Source: Paracoccaceae bacterium (GTDB lineage: Bacteria; Pseudomonadota; Alphaproteobacteria; Rhodobacterales; Rhodobacteraceae). Taken from it: a DNA stretch of 40,430 bases. This document shows positions 25,508 to 35,915 of this stretch, in pieces; position 1 is the first letter of the stretch; every line of letters starts with the position of its first letter. The notes below the pieces were generated by a model. It had not been told where the DNA came from. It saw only the letters and a program-made list of their open reading frames with translations, and searched no databases. The stretch spans positions 1 to 40,430 of the forward strand of contig PUOA01000042.1 in assembly GCA_003551925.1 (NCBI GenBank). Direction: 5' to 3'. Made by a program: the position numbers and the translations under genes.

Positions 25508-26656
25508 TCAGTCCCCGCCCTCAGTCAATGCGAACCAGGGGCCGGGGTCAACCGGCTCTCCGCCTCGTCGCATTTCAAGATAGAGTGTCTCCGTGCGCTC
25601 TCCAGTGACGAGCGCGCGGGTGTGATCGTCGGGCTCGGGCATGAGGCCGAGCGCGGTGTCGCGCGCAACGATATCGCCCGCGCCGACATGGGCTTCGGCC
25701 AGCCCGCCGATCACCAGCAGGTGGCCGTCGGCGGGTTCCAGGATGACGACGTGATCGTGCCCGCGCAGCGGTCCCGCATAGCGCACGGTTGCAGCCCACG
25801 GCGCGGTCACCAGCGCGCCGGGGGCGGTGGCAAGCACGATCCCGGGGCGGGCGATCCCGGCGGCGTCAGCTTCGTTCATCGCCCGCAGGAGCGTTCCGCG
25901 CACGGGAAGCGTGAGCGTGCCGCGCGCCTGCGCGAAACCGTCCGGGGCCGCGCCTGCGCCATCCGGGGCCGCGCCGCCGCGCGCGGCCAGCCCGCGGGCG
26001 AACTCATCCAGCGTGTCGGCGGCGTCGGCGAGCGCGGCCATGATCGCGGCGCTGGCGGTGGCGTCCTGTGGCAGGTCGGTGCGGTCGGACATGGCGCGGC
26101 GCAGCTCGGCGCGCGCGGCCTGTGCGGTCTCCAGTCCGTCCAGGAGCACCGCCGTGGCCATGTCGCGGGCCTCGCGAAGCGCGCGGGCCTCGCGCAGCTC
26201 GGCGCCGAGCGCCTCGGCCTCGGCGCGCAGGGCCGGGGTCAGCTCGGTCAGCAGCATGCCGGCGCGGGCGGTGCCCAGCGGTCCGGCAGGGTGCGCCAGT
26301 TGCGCTGGCCCGGATTGCACCTGCCCGATGGTGGCCAGCACGCCCAGGATGCGCGACAACTCGGTGCTGCGGGCGTCGAACCGGCGCTGCAGCGTGGCCT
26401 GGCGCAGCGTGGCGGCGCGCAGTTCGGTGCGCAGCGCTTCGAGCCCGTCCTCATAGGCGCGGATGCTGCGGGTCAGCGCCTCGGCGCGGTCGGTGCCGCG
26501 CGCGGCCCGCTCGAGGGCTTCGGTGGCCTCGGTCAGCGCCTGCGCCGCGGCGCGGGCGCGGTCGGCGGGATCGGCGTGGACGGGCAGCGCCAGCGCGCCG
26601 ATCAGTGCCCCCGCCGCCGCGATGCGGCACAATGACAGGCGCCGCGCCCGGGTCAC
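25508..26656 (-). CDS. EnvC-like murein hydrolase activator (coiled coil + degenerate LytM domain)
   Basis: GTG start overlapping the gpmI stop (GTGA); signal peptide VTRARRLSLCRIAAAGALIGALALPVHA; coiled coil; C-terminal M23-like fold GRGHDHVVILEPADGHLLVIGGL...YLEMRRGGEPVDPGPW lacking the canonical HxH (first residues of quote approximate: PLRGHDHVVILEP). Confidence 0.82.
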   Translation of the reverse strand: MTRARRLSLCRIAAAGALIGALALPVHADPADRARAAAQALTEATEALERAARGTDRAEALTRSIRAYEDGLEALRTELRAATLRQATLQRRFDARSTELSRILGVLATIGQVQSGPAQLAHPAGPLGTARAGMLLTELTPALRAEAEALGAELREARALREARDMATAVLLDGLETAQAARAELRRAMSDRTDLPQDATASAAIMAALADAADTLDEFARGLAARGGAAPDGAGAAPDGFAQARGTLTLPVRGTLLRAMNEADAAGIARPGIVLATAPGALVTAPWAATVRYAGPLRGHDHVVILEPADGHLLVIGGLAEAHVGAGDIVARDTALGLMPEPDDHTRALVTGERTETLYLEMRRGGEPVDPGPWFALTEGGD

Positions 26657-28176
26657 GTCCGGATCAGGCTCTGGCCCGTCATTTCGGGCGGTGGGGCGAG
26701 CCCCATCAGCGCCAGCAGCGTGGGCGCCACATCCGCCAGCCGACCGCTGTCCAGCCGCGCCCCCGCCGGCCCGCCGATCAGCGCCACGGGCACCGGGTTG
26801 GTGGTGTGCGCGGTGTGCGGCCCGCCGGTCTCGGGGTCGATCAGGCATTCGGCGTTGCCGTGGTCTGCCGTCAGCAGCATCGCCCCGCCCGCGCGCTGAA
26901 GTGCCCCGAGCGCCCGGCCCAGCCCGGTGTCCACGGCCTCGCACGCGGCGATGGCGGCGGCCAGATCGCCGGTGTGGCCGACCATGTCGGGGTTGGCGTA
27001 GTTGACCACGATCAGATCGTAGCCGGCGCCGATGGCGTCCACGAGCCGGTCGGTGACTTCGGCTGCGGACATTTCGGGTTGCAGGTCATAGGTCGCCACC
27101 TTCGGGCTTTGCGGCATGGCGCGGTCCTCACCCTCCTCGGGCTCCTCGCGCCCGCCGTTGAGGAAGAAGGTCACATGGGGGTATTTCTCGGTCTCGGCCA
27201 GGCGGAACTGGCGCAACCCGTGCGCGGCGACCCAGGCGCCCAGCGTGTTGTCGATGCGCCGCTTGGGGTAAGCGGTGGTCATGAAGGCGTTGTGCGCGTC
27301 CGAGTATTCGACCATGCCCAGCAGCGCCTCCCAGTCGGGCAGGTGGCCGCGCTCGAACCCGGTGAAGGACGGCGCACCCAGCGCGGCGAGGATCTCGCGC
27401 GCGCGGTCGGCGCGGAAGTTGAGGCAGAAGAACCCGTCCGCGCCCTGCACGCCGGCATGACCGTCGATCACGGTGGGGGCGATGAACTCGTCGGTTTCGC
27501 CGCGCGCGTAAGCCTGGGCCACGGCGGTGGCGGCGTCGGGGGCGCGGTGCTCGGCGCGGGCACGAACGATGGCGGCGAAGGCGCGTTCCACGCGGTCCCA
27601 GCGCCGGTCGCGGTCCATCGCCCAGTAGCGCCCGATGACGGTGGCCACATGCGCGCCCTCGGGCAGCGACGCGCTCAGCGTGTCGATGAAGCCTTTGGCG
27701 GAACTCGGCGCCACGTCGCGCCCGTCGGTGATGGCGTGGATCGCCACCGGCACGCCCGCGCCGGTGATCGCGGCCACTGCCGCCTGCAGGTGCGCGATGT
27801 GCCCGTGCACGCCGCCATCCGAGACCACGCCCATCAGATGCGCCGTCCCGCCCGAGGCGCGCAGCTTCTCGATGAACCCGCGCAGCGCGGGGTTTTCGGC
27901 AAACGAGCCATCCTCGACCGCCAGATCGATCTGGCCCAGATCCATCGCCACCACGCGGCCCGCGCCGATATTGGTGTGTCCGACCTCGGAATTGCCCATC
28001 TGCCCGGCGGGCAGGCCCACATCGCGGCCATGCGTGACCAGCCGCGCGGTGGGGCAGGTCGCCATGACGCGGTCGAAATTCGGCGTGCGGGCCTGCGCGA
28101 TGGCGTTGCCGTCGGTGCGGTCCGACAGCCCCCAGCCATCGAGGATGCACAGCACGACGGGGCGGTGATGGGTCAT
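26653..28176 (-). CDS. gpmI: 2,3-bisphosphoglycerate-independent phosphoglycerate mutase
   Basis: 507 aa; RPVVLCILDGWGLSDRTDGNAIAQARTPNFDRVMATCPTARLVTHGRDVGLPAGQMGNSEVGHTNIGAGRVV. Confidence 0.97.
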   Translation of the reverse strand: MTHHRPVVLCILDGWGLSDRTDGNAIAQARTPNFDRVMATCPTARLVTHGRDVGLPAGQMGNSEVGHTNIGAGRVVAMDLGQIDLAVEDGSFAENPALRGFIEKLRASGGTAHLMGVVSDGGVHGHIAHLQAAVAAITGAGVPVAIHAITDGRDVAPSSAKGFIDTLSASLPEGAHVATVIGRYWAMDRDRRWDRVERAFAAIVRARAEHRAPDAATAVAQAYARGETDEFIAPTVIDGHAGVQGADGFFCLNFRADRAREILAALGAPSFTGFERGHLPDWEALLGMVEYSDAHNAFMTTAYPKRRIDNTLGAWVAAHGLRQFRLAETEKYPHVTFFLNGGREEPEEGEDRAMPQSPKVATYDLQPEMSAAEVTDRLVDAIGAGYDLIVVNYANPDMVGHTGDLAAAIAACEAVDTGLGRALGALQRAGGAMLLTADHGNAECLIDPETGGPHTAHTTNPVPVALIGGPAGARLDSGRLADVAPTLLALMGLAPPPEMTGQSLIRT

Positions 28177-28252
28177 GCGCCTCTCCAGTTGCCGCAGGAT
28201 GGGGGCGCGGCGGGCGCGCCGTCAACCCCCCCGCCGCCTGCGCGCGCGGAAT

Positions 28253-29476
<1,224 letters not shown>

Positions 29477-29592
29477 CTGCGGCTCCGTGGTTCCAGGGCG
29501 CCCATCGTCTAGAGTCTTTGCCGAGGCGCGGCAAGTGGCCGGCGGTTTGCAATTCCCGCGCGGACGCATAGCTGAAGGCCGAAGAAGGGGGC

Positions 29593-29848
29593 ATGACGCA
29601 TGAACACCGAAGCGCCGGGGCGCGCGCGCAGTGGTCGTCGGAGCCCGCGTTCGTCTTGTCGATGGCGGCCGCGGCGGTAGGGCTGGGGAACTTCTGGCGC
29701 TTTCCCTGCATGGTCGGCAAAAACGGCGGCGGGGCGTTCATCCTTGCCTATCTGATCGCGCTGGTGGTCGTGGCGGATCTTCGTGGTCGGGCGCAGCCTG
29801 CCGTTTCCGGGCGCGGGGCTGTTGATCTGGCGGCGGGTGGCGGGGTAG
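29593..29848 (+). pseudogene. Remnant of a sodium:neurotransmitter symporter (SNF/SLC6) family gene
   Basis: [47 protein letters not shown] is the SNF N-terminal signature. It is lost after about 60 codons, where another frame gives WRIFVVGRSLPFPGAGLLIWRRVAG*. Confidence 0.8.
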
Positions 29849-29882
29849 TCCGGGGCACCCAACCCCGGCAGGAGGCCCTGAC

Positions 29883-30320
29883 ATGCCCGACACTCCCGCG
29901 CGCCTCGACCTGCTGCGTGGCGTGGTCCACCCGTGGCATCACGACCATTTCGGCCACATGAACGTGCGCCATTACGCGCCCTTCTTCGACGACGCGGTCT
30001 ATCACATGTGGACACGGCTGGGGCTGCCCTACTCGGCGATGCAGGCCGAGCACGGCGTGCACACGGTCACCGCCCGGGCGACGACCGGCTTCGTGCGCGA
30101 ACTCACCGCCGGCGATCTGATCGCCATCGACGGCGCGGTGCAGCGCATCGGCACCAAAAGCTGCGGCTTCCATCTGCGCATGCTGCACGCCGACACCGGG
30201 GCGCTCCACGCCACCTATGACGTGGTCGAGGTGTTCTTCGACCCGCGCACGCGTGGGTCCACCGCGATGCCCGCCGCGGTCCGCGCGCGGCTGCAGCCCT
30301 TCCTGCTGCCGGAAGGCTGA
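29883..30320 (+). CDS. Hotdog-fold thioesterase (4HBT-like)
   Basis: 145 aa; RGVVHPWHHDHFGHMNVRHYAPFFDDAVYHMWTRLGL...FVRELTAGDLIAIDGAVQRIGTKSCGFHLRMLHADTGALHATYDVVEVFFD. Confidence 0.85.
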   Translation: MPDTPARLDLLRGVVHPWHHDHFGHMNVRHYAPFFDDAVYHMWTRLGLPYSAMQAEHGVHTVTARATTGFVRELTAGDLIAIDGAVQRIGTKSCGFHLRMLHADTGALHATYDVVEVFFDPRTRGSTAMPAAVRARLQPFLLPEG

Positions 30321-30327
30321 GCGCGGA

Positions 30328-30672
30328 CTACGGATCGGTCGGCTCGGTCATCCCCGGAACCGTCCGCACAAGCTCGGCGCGCGCCGCCGCGTAGGCGGCG
30401 CGCAGCTGCTCGATCGTGCCGTCGGGCAACGGAGTGCCCGCACGCGCGGTGGCCTCGCCGGCCTCGCACTGCGCGACGACGTCGACAAGCCCGATATTGG
30501 CTGCGGCCCCGCGCAGGAAATGCAGGTCGGCCGCAACTGACTGCGGGGGGGCGTTCGGGCACAGTGCGGCCACCGCGTCGTCCATTTCCTGCACGAACAG
30601 CGCCATGAGCTCGGCCATGGCGTCGGCGCCGACATCGGCGCGCAGTTCGTTCATGCGGGTCCAGTCGATCAT
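30328..30672 (-). CDS. Hpt domain phosphotransfer protein
   Basis: 114 aa helical protein with LHFLRGAAANIGLVDVV (Hpt HxLRG motif). Confidence 0.82.
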   Translation of the reverse strand: MIDWTRMNELRADVGADAMAELMALFVQEMDDAVAALCPNAPPQSVAADLHFLRGAAANIGLVDVVAQCEAGEATARAGTPLPDGTIEQLRAAYAAARAELVRTVPGMTEPTDP

Positions 30673-30693
30673 GTGTCATCTCCTTGCGCTGTG

Positions 30694-30745
30694 CGCAGAC
30701 TGGCTCAGACTGGCTCAGACTGGCGCAGACCGGTTAAGACCGGGT
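30694..30745. repeat. 10-bp imperfect tandem repeat (ctcagactgg) x5 between divergent hpt and RR-PP2C genes
   Basis: cgcagactgg ctcagactgg ctcagactgg cgcagaccgg ttaagaccgg. Confidence 0.85.
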
Positions 30746-30900
30746 TTCGGACGGCGAGCCCCGGCGGCGATCCTCGGCGGCGATCCGCGGCGGCCCCGGC
30801 CCCGACCCCCGCCCCGCTTCACGCGATCTTAAGACACCGGCGGCATCAATGCACGTGACCGGGGCGCTCTCCGGCAGGCTGCAACAATCTGGACGGGTGA

Positions 30901-32166
30901 ATGTCGCTGCTCTCTCTGAATCAGCCCAGCGTGGTCGACGGGCAAGTGATTCGTCGCATTCTGGTGGTGGATGACAGCCGCTCGCAGCGGGCGCTTCTGT
31001 CGCGGCAACTGCGCGCGCTGGGCTACGAGATCGTGGAGGCCGCCACCGGGGACGAGGCGCTCGCGCTGTGCGGCGAAGCGCAGTTCGATCTGGTTCTGTC
31101 GGACTGGATGATGCCCGGCATGGATGGCCTCGCCTTCTGTCGCGCCTTTCGCGCGCTCGAGCGCGAGGCGTATGGCTATTTCATCCTGCTGACCTCGAGG
31201 AACGAGGCTGGCGCGGTGTCGCGCGGGCTCGATGTCGGTGCCGATGATTTCCTGACCAAACCCGTGAGCGGGGATGAACTCCGCGCGCGAATCGGTGCCG
31301 CCGAGCGGCTGCTCCGGATGGAACGCGACCTGCGCGAGAGCAATCGCCAGATGACCGCCACGCTGACCGAGCTGCGCGCGCTCTACAGCGCACTCGACCG
31401 CGACCTGATCGAGGCGCGCAAGCTGCAGCAATCGCTGATCCCCGAACGCCATCGCCGCATCGGCGACTCGGCGGTGTCGCTGATGCTGCGGCCGTCCGGG
31501 CATGTGGGGGGCGACATGGTGGGGTTCTTCCAGATCTCGCCCACCGAACTCGGGCTTTACGGAATCGATGTCGCGGGGCACGGCGTGACCTCGGCGCTGA
31601 TGTGCGCGCGGCTCGCGGGGCTGTTCTCGGGCACCGCACACAGCCAGAACATCGCGCTGCGCCGGACCGGCCAGCAGGTCGCGGGACGCCCGCCCGACAC
31701 CGTCGCGGCGCGGCTGAACACCCTTTTGCTGTCCGAGCTCGAGACCGAACACTACTGCACGCTGTGCTACGCCGCCGCCAATCTGGCCAGTGGGCAGGTG
31801 CGGCTGGTCCAGGCCGGGCATCCGCACCCTCTGGTCCAGCGGGCCGATGGCAGCATCGCCTTCCTCGGGCAGGGCGGCCTGCCCGTGGGCCTGCTGGAAG
31901 ACGCAAGCTATACCGCGACCGATGTGCGCCTCGCTCCGGGGGATCGGCTGCTGATCTACTCTGACGGCATCACCGAAAGCACCAACCCCGACGGGGCCGA
32001 GCTCGGCGAGGAGGGGCTGACACGCATCATGCGCAAACTGCGATTCATCCGCGGACCCGAACTGCTCGAGGCGCTGGACTGGGAACTCGGCCGCTGGAAC
32101 GGGCGCGACGAATTGCGCGACGATGTCTCGGCGGTGCTGTTCGAATTCGACGGGCACGCGGGCTGA
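30901..32166 (+). CDS. Response regulator fused to PP2C-type (RsbU/SpoIIE) serine phosphatase, RbaY-like
   Basis: REC: RRILVVDDSRSQRALLSRQLRALGYEIVEA...LVLSDWMMPGMDGL...LLTSRNEAGAVSRGLDVGADDFLTKPV; PP2C: HVGGDMVGFF, DVAGHGVTSALM, QAGHPHPLV, IYSDGITES, DDVSAVLFEF. Confidence 0.93.
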   Translation: MSLLSLNQPSVVDGQVIRRILVVDDSRSQRALLSRQLRALGYEIVEAATGDEALALCGEAQFDLVLSDWMMPGMDGLAFCRAFRALEREAYGYFILLTSRNEAGAVSRGLDVGADDFLTKPVSGDELRARIGAAERLLRMERDLRESNRQMTATLTELRALYSALDRDLIEARKLQQSLIPERHRRIGDSAVSLMLRPSGHVGGDMVGFFQISPTELGLYGIDVAGHGVTSALMCARLAGLFSGTAHSQNIALRRTGQQVAGRPPDTVAARLNTLLLSELETEHYCTLCYAAANLASGQVRLVQAGHPHPLVQRADGSIAFLGQGGLPVGLLEDASYTATDVRLAPGDRLLIYSDGITESTNPDGAELGEEGLTRIMRKLRFIRGPELLEALDWELGRWNGRDELRDDVSAVLFEFDGHAG

Positions 32167-32400
32167 TCGGTCCCGTCGGCCCTTTCGCAGATGCGCGGGG
32201 GCCGGGGTCCCTGTCGGGCACATCTCGTGCCGCGCGTGCGGGGGACGCAGGCTTTGCGCCGGGGCGTCGCGCTTGCGAAGCGGCTGCATGCCCGCACCGC
32301 CAGTGTCGGGCGCGGCGCGCGCGGCCGCGGGTGCCCCGGGCGCAGTATCACGCGGGCGTCGCTTGATGGCTTCGGGCGCGGGTCAGGGGAATGCGGAGCG

Positions 32401-32460
32401 CCGCCCCCTGTCGACAGGTCGGCGATCGCCGGGGGCCGGCGACGTGTCGACAGGGGGCGG
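32401..32460. repeat. 60-bp inverted repeat with 16-bp perfect arms in a convergent intergenic region
   Basis: CCGCCCCCTGTCGACA (32401-32416) ... TGTCGACAGGGGGCGG (32445-32460); GGCGATCGCC at 32421-32430 in the loop. Confidence 0.92.
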
Positions 32461-32602
32461 CCAGACATGACCCGTGGACCCCCTGCGGCGGCGAAGCCGG
32501 TTCTGCGCAGGGTCGGGGGCTGCTTGTGCGGGCGGACCCGTGAGCCCCCACCGCGCGCCCATGCGACCGGATCGCCAGAAGGTGTTGCAGACCGCCGGAC
32601 GG

Positions 32603-35128
32603 TCAGCCTGCCTCCGGACGGTCGCGCCGTTGCGGAAGGGTGCCGCGCGGCAGCGTCACGCCGCGCACACGCGCGCTGTCGCGGACGACCGCGCGCAATT
32701 CGGGGCTGGATTCGAGCAGCCGCTTGAAGCGGGTCTCGTCCAGAACAAGGATGGTCGAATGTGTGAGCGCCGTCACCTGCGCGCGCCGACGGTGGCGGGC
32801 GAGCACCGCCAGCTGGCCGAACATGTCGCCGCGCCCCAGCCGGGTGCGCTGGCCGGCGGCATCGACCTCGACCGCGCCCGAGGCGATGAAGAAGATGCTG
32901 CGCGCGGTCTCGCCCTTGCGGATCAGGACGTCGCCCGGGGCCGGGTAGATCGCCTTGAGCGCGCGCGCGAGCCGCCGCTGCTGGACCTTGCTCAGGCTCT
33001 TGAACAGCTCCAGACGCGAGACCAGCTCGGACTTCTGCAGCGCCAGATCCAGCGGCGGGCGGATGTCGGCATCGGCGCGCATCCGCGCCAGCCGCGCGGT
33101 GAGCGTGGCATGCAACTCGGGTCCGATCAGCCCGTCATCGCGCAGCTGATCGTATTCGCGTTCCTCCAGCCGCAGCGCCGTGCGGCGGATGAACTGGCGC
33201 TCCAGCTGTTCGGCGTAGCCCGGATATTGCAGGCGCAGCCCCTCGATCGCGTTTTCGGTGTCGGACATGCGGCGGTCGAGCAGCTCGTGCAGCAACTCGG
33301 CCACGCGCCGGCCGTGGACGCGCACGATCTTGCTGTCCAGATAGCCGTGCAATTCGCGCAGGATCTGGCGCTGATAGAGCAGGATCTCGAACCGGTCCGC
33401 CGCCTGCGCGGCCAGCGGCCCCGAGATCCGCAGCCGGTTGTTCAGCCACACCGCGAGCGTGAACAGCCGCCCCCGGCCCAGCGCCTCGCGCCCCGCGCGG
33501 CGGTATTCGGTCCGCCCGCCGCTGCGCGTGCGCTCGATCAGCCGGTCGACATCGGACAGCATCGCCTCGACCTGCCGCATCGAGATCAGCTGCTGGCGGA
33601 AATTCTCGAGGATCAGGTCGCGCTCGCGCCCCGCCAGCGCGACCAGCCCCAGCGTGATGCGGTCGCGGTCCTGGATGCGGGTGTCGTCCTCGGTTTCCTG
33701 AATGGCCTTGTCCAGCCGCTCGGCGAAGCGCTTGGCCTCGGACCGCGTGACCTCGCGCGGGAGTTCGTTGCGGCTGGTCAGTTCGGCCACATCCTCGCGC
33801 ACGTTCTGCAGCGCCACCGCGATCACCTGCTTGGACAGCGCCCCGTCCAGCGGTGACAGCCGGTCCAGCCCCAGCAGCCGCAGCATCATGCGCAGTGTGG
33901 TGCCCTGCACGATCAGCGTGAACAGCACGAAGCCGGTGGCGAGGATGCCGACCAGCCGCTTGACCTCGGTCGGAACTGCGGGGTTTTCGGTGACAGCCAG
34001 CGCCAGCGCCAGCGTGACCGCCCCGCGCAGCCCGCCCCACAGGATCGCCACGCGATAGGGCGCGTCGATCCGCGGCGACAGCCGCAGCGCGGTCAGGATC
34101 GGCATCACCCCGAACAGGATCGCCACCCGCGCCGCCACTGCCGCCGCGATCACCACGCCCAGAAGCAGCAGATCGCCCGGTTTCGCCGCACCCAGAAGCT
34201 GCGGGATCAGCAGCGCGGCCAGCACGAACACCAGCGCGCCCGCCCAGTGCGCCAGCAGGTCCCAGACCTCGCGCAGGTAACCCCAGGCGACCGGCGGGAT
34301 GCGCGCCGGGCCCATCAGGTTCAGCGTCATCCCCGCCACCACCACCGCGATCACCCCCGAGGCGCCGATGGCGCGCTCGGCCAGCACATAGGCGACATAG
34401 GGGATCGCCACCGACAGCGACACCTGCGAGAGCGGATGCGTCGCGATCACCCGGATCAGCCAGATCAGCACCCGCGCCACCAGCCAGCCGATCGCCGCGC
34501 CGCCCACGAACAGCACCGGCAGTTGCAGCAGCGCCTCGAGCGCACCCGGCGACGGGCGCGAGGGCAGCATGATGTTGAGAAACAGCGCGAACAGCGCGAT
34601 CGCGGCGGCGTCGTTGAGCAGGCTCTCGCCCTCGACGATCCGGGTCAGCCGCTGCGGCGCGGCGATGTTGCGAAACAGGCTCACCACCGCCGACGGGTCG
34701 GTTGTGGACACGATCGCGCCGATCAGCAGGCAGGCCACCAGCGACAGCGCCGCCACCTGGTAGAGCGCGTAGCCGATGGCGAAGGTCGACACCACCACCG
34801 CCAGCACGGCCAGCACCAGGATCGGCACCCAGTCATCGGCCATCCGCCGCAGGTTCAGCCCCAGCGCCACCTGAAACAGCAGCGTCGGGAGGAACACGAA
34901 CAGGAACGTGTCGGCGCGGATCGGGACTTCGCCGATGATCTGGGTGATCGGGGCCAGCGCCGCGGGCAACTCGAGCGTCGGCAGCAGCCCCGCAACCAGC
35001 CCGAGCACCACGCCGATACCGGCCAGGATCACCGTGAACGGCAGCCGCAGTCGCGCGGCCAACGGCTCGCCCAATCCGATGATGATGAAAAGTGCGGCGA
35101 CAAACCCCGTCAGGATCGCTATATCCAT
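32603..35128 (-). CDS. CPA1-type Na+(K+)/H+ antiporter with C-terminal cyclic-nucleotide-binding-like domain
   Basis: 841 aa; multi-TM N-terminus (LIGAIVSTTDPSAVVSLFRNIAAPQRLTRIVEGESLLNDAAAIALF); C-terminus LFKSLSKVQQRRLARALKAIYPAPGDVLIRKGETARSIFFIASGAVEVDAAGQRTRLGRGDMFGQLAVL. Confidence 0.93.
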   Translation of the reverse strand: MDIAILTGFVAALFIIIGLGEPLAARLRLPFTVILAGIGVVLGLVAGLLPTLELPAALAPITQIIGEVPIRADTFLFVFLPTLLFQVALGLNLRRMADDWVPILVLAVLAVVVSTFAIGYALYQVAALSLVACLLIGAIVSTTDPSAVVSLFRNIAAPQRLTRIVEGESLLNDAAAIALFALFLNIMLPSRPSPGALEALLQLPVLFVGGAAIGWLVARVLIWLIRVIATHPLSQVSLSVAIPYVAYVLAERAIGASGVIAVVVAGMTLNLMGPARIPPVAWGYLREVWDLLAHWAGALVFVLAALLIPQLLGAAKPGDLLLLGVVIAAAVAARVAILFGVMPILTALRLSPRIDAPYRVAILWGGLRGAVTLALALAVTENPAVPTEVKRLVGILATGFVLFTLIVQGTTLRMMLRLLGLDRLSPLDGALSKQVIAVALQNVREDVAELTSRNELPREVTRSEAKRFAERLDKAIQETEDDTRIQDRDRITLGLVALAGRERDLILENFRQQLISMRQVEAMLSDVDRLIERTRSGGRTEYRRAGREALGRGRLFTLAVWLNNRLRISGPLAAQAADRFEILLYQRQILRELHGYLDSKIVRVHGRRVAELLHELLDRRMSDTENAIEGLRLQYPGYAEQLERQFIRRTALRLEEREYDQLRDDGLIGPELHATLTARLARMRADADIRPPLDLALQKSELVSRLELFKSLSKVQQRRLARALKAIYPAPGDVLIRKGETARSIFFIASGAVEVDAAGQRTRLGRGDMFGQLAVLARHRRRAQVTALTHSTILVLDETRFKRLLESSPELRAVVRDSARVRGVTLPRGTLPQRRDRPEAG

Positions 35129-35203
35129 GCGACCAGATTACCCGCCGCATGCCGCGCGCGGAAGGCCGCACGCCCCCGCACACGAAGGATTTTTCAGCGA
35201 CGC

Positions 35204-35830
35204 TCAGGCGTCGGGCGTCTGTGCCGCGATGGCGTCCGGGCTCAGGGTTGCCGCGTTGTCGGGTCGCTCGGCTTCGGGGCGCGGGCGAAACCAGTCGGGG
35301 TTCGACGCCATCCAGCGTTCGATCGACGCGGCGACGTTCTGCGACAGGTTCTGCATCTGCTGTTCGGCGGTCTGCGTCAGCCCCGAGCCGACCAGCGTCT
35401 CGCCCGACGGGCTTTCGAGCACGGTGATCCGGTGCGGGCGCTCGTTGATCTTGCCGCCGGCCTCGTCATCCCAGATCGTCACCGCCACGATCAGCGCCGA
35501 GCGCGGTGCGGCCACCAACGGGATCCCCGGAACGGCAAGCACATAGCCCTGCACGGCCACCGCGATGTGATAGAAGGTGTCGCCATCGTAGCGGCCGAAG
35601 CGGCGCTGCAGTTCCGAGGTGATCGACGCCTCCCAGTCCGCCGGATCAGCGCGGCGCGAGGCCGGCCCGATGGTCGCGTTTTCGGCCACCACGATGGCGT
35701 GGCCCAGCCGGAAATCGCCCAGCTCGGCCCGCTCTGCGCCCAGCTGCGCCCCCGACGCGCAGGCAGAAAGCAGCAGGGCCGCGCCCAGCAGCGCGGCGCG
35801 TCGGGTCAGCGTGGTGGCGGATCGGAACAT
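35204..35830 (-). CDS. Predicted lipoprotein, function unknown
   Basis: 208 aa with lipobox LLLSACASGAQ; otherwise no family recognised. Confidence 0.75.
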   Translation of the reverse strand: MFRSATTLTRRAALLGAALLLSACASGAQLGAERAELGDFRLGHAIVVAENATIGPASRRADPADWEASITSELQRRFGRYDGDTFYHIAVAVQGYVLAVPGIPLVAAPRSALIVAVTIWDDEAGGKINERPHRITVLESPSGETLVGSGLTQTAEQQMQNLSQNVAASIERWMASNPDWFRPRPEAERPDNAATLSPDAIAAQTPDA

Positions 35831-35915
35831 GGAACAGCGAGCCTTTGCTATGAGCGTGCACGTTCCCTGTTAGCCGATCCGGGCGCGTCAGACAATGCAG
35901 GGGCCGGCCGCGCGA

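Noticed and set aside
30806-30834. TAAGA upstream of the RR-PP2C gene as an RpoE promoter
   Set aside because: No TGATCC-like -35 at N18 (sequence there is cccccg).
32421-32430. GGCGATCGCC as a HIP1-like element
   Set aside because: HIP1 abundance is a cyanobacterial feature; one GCGATCGC in a GC-rich genome is expected by chance. Treated as part of the larger inverted repeat.
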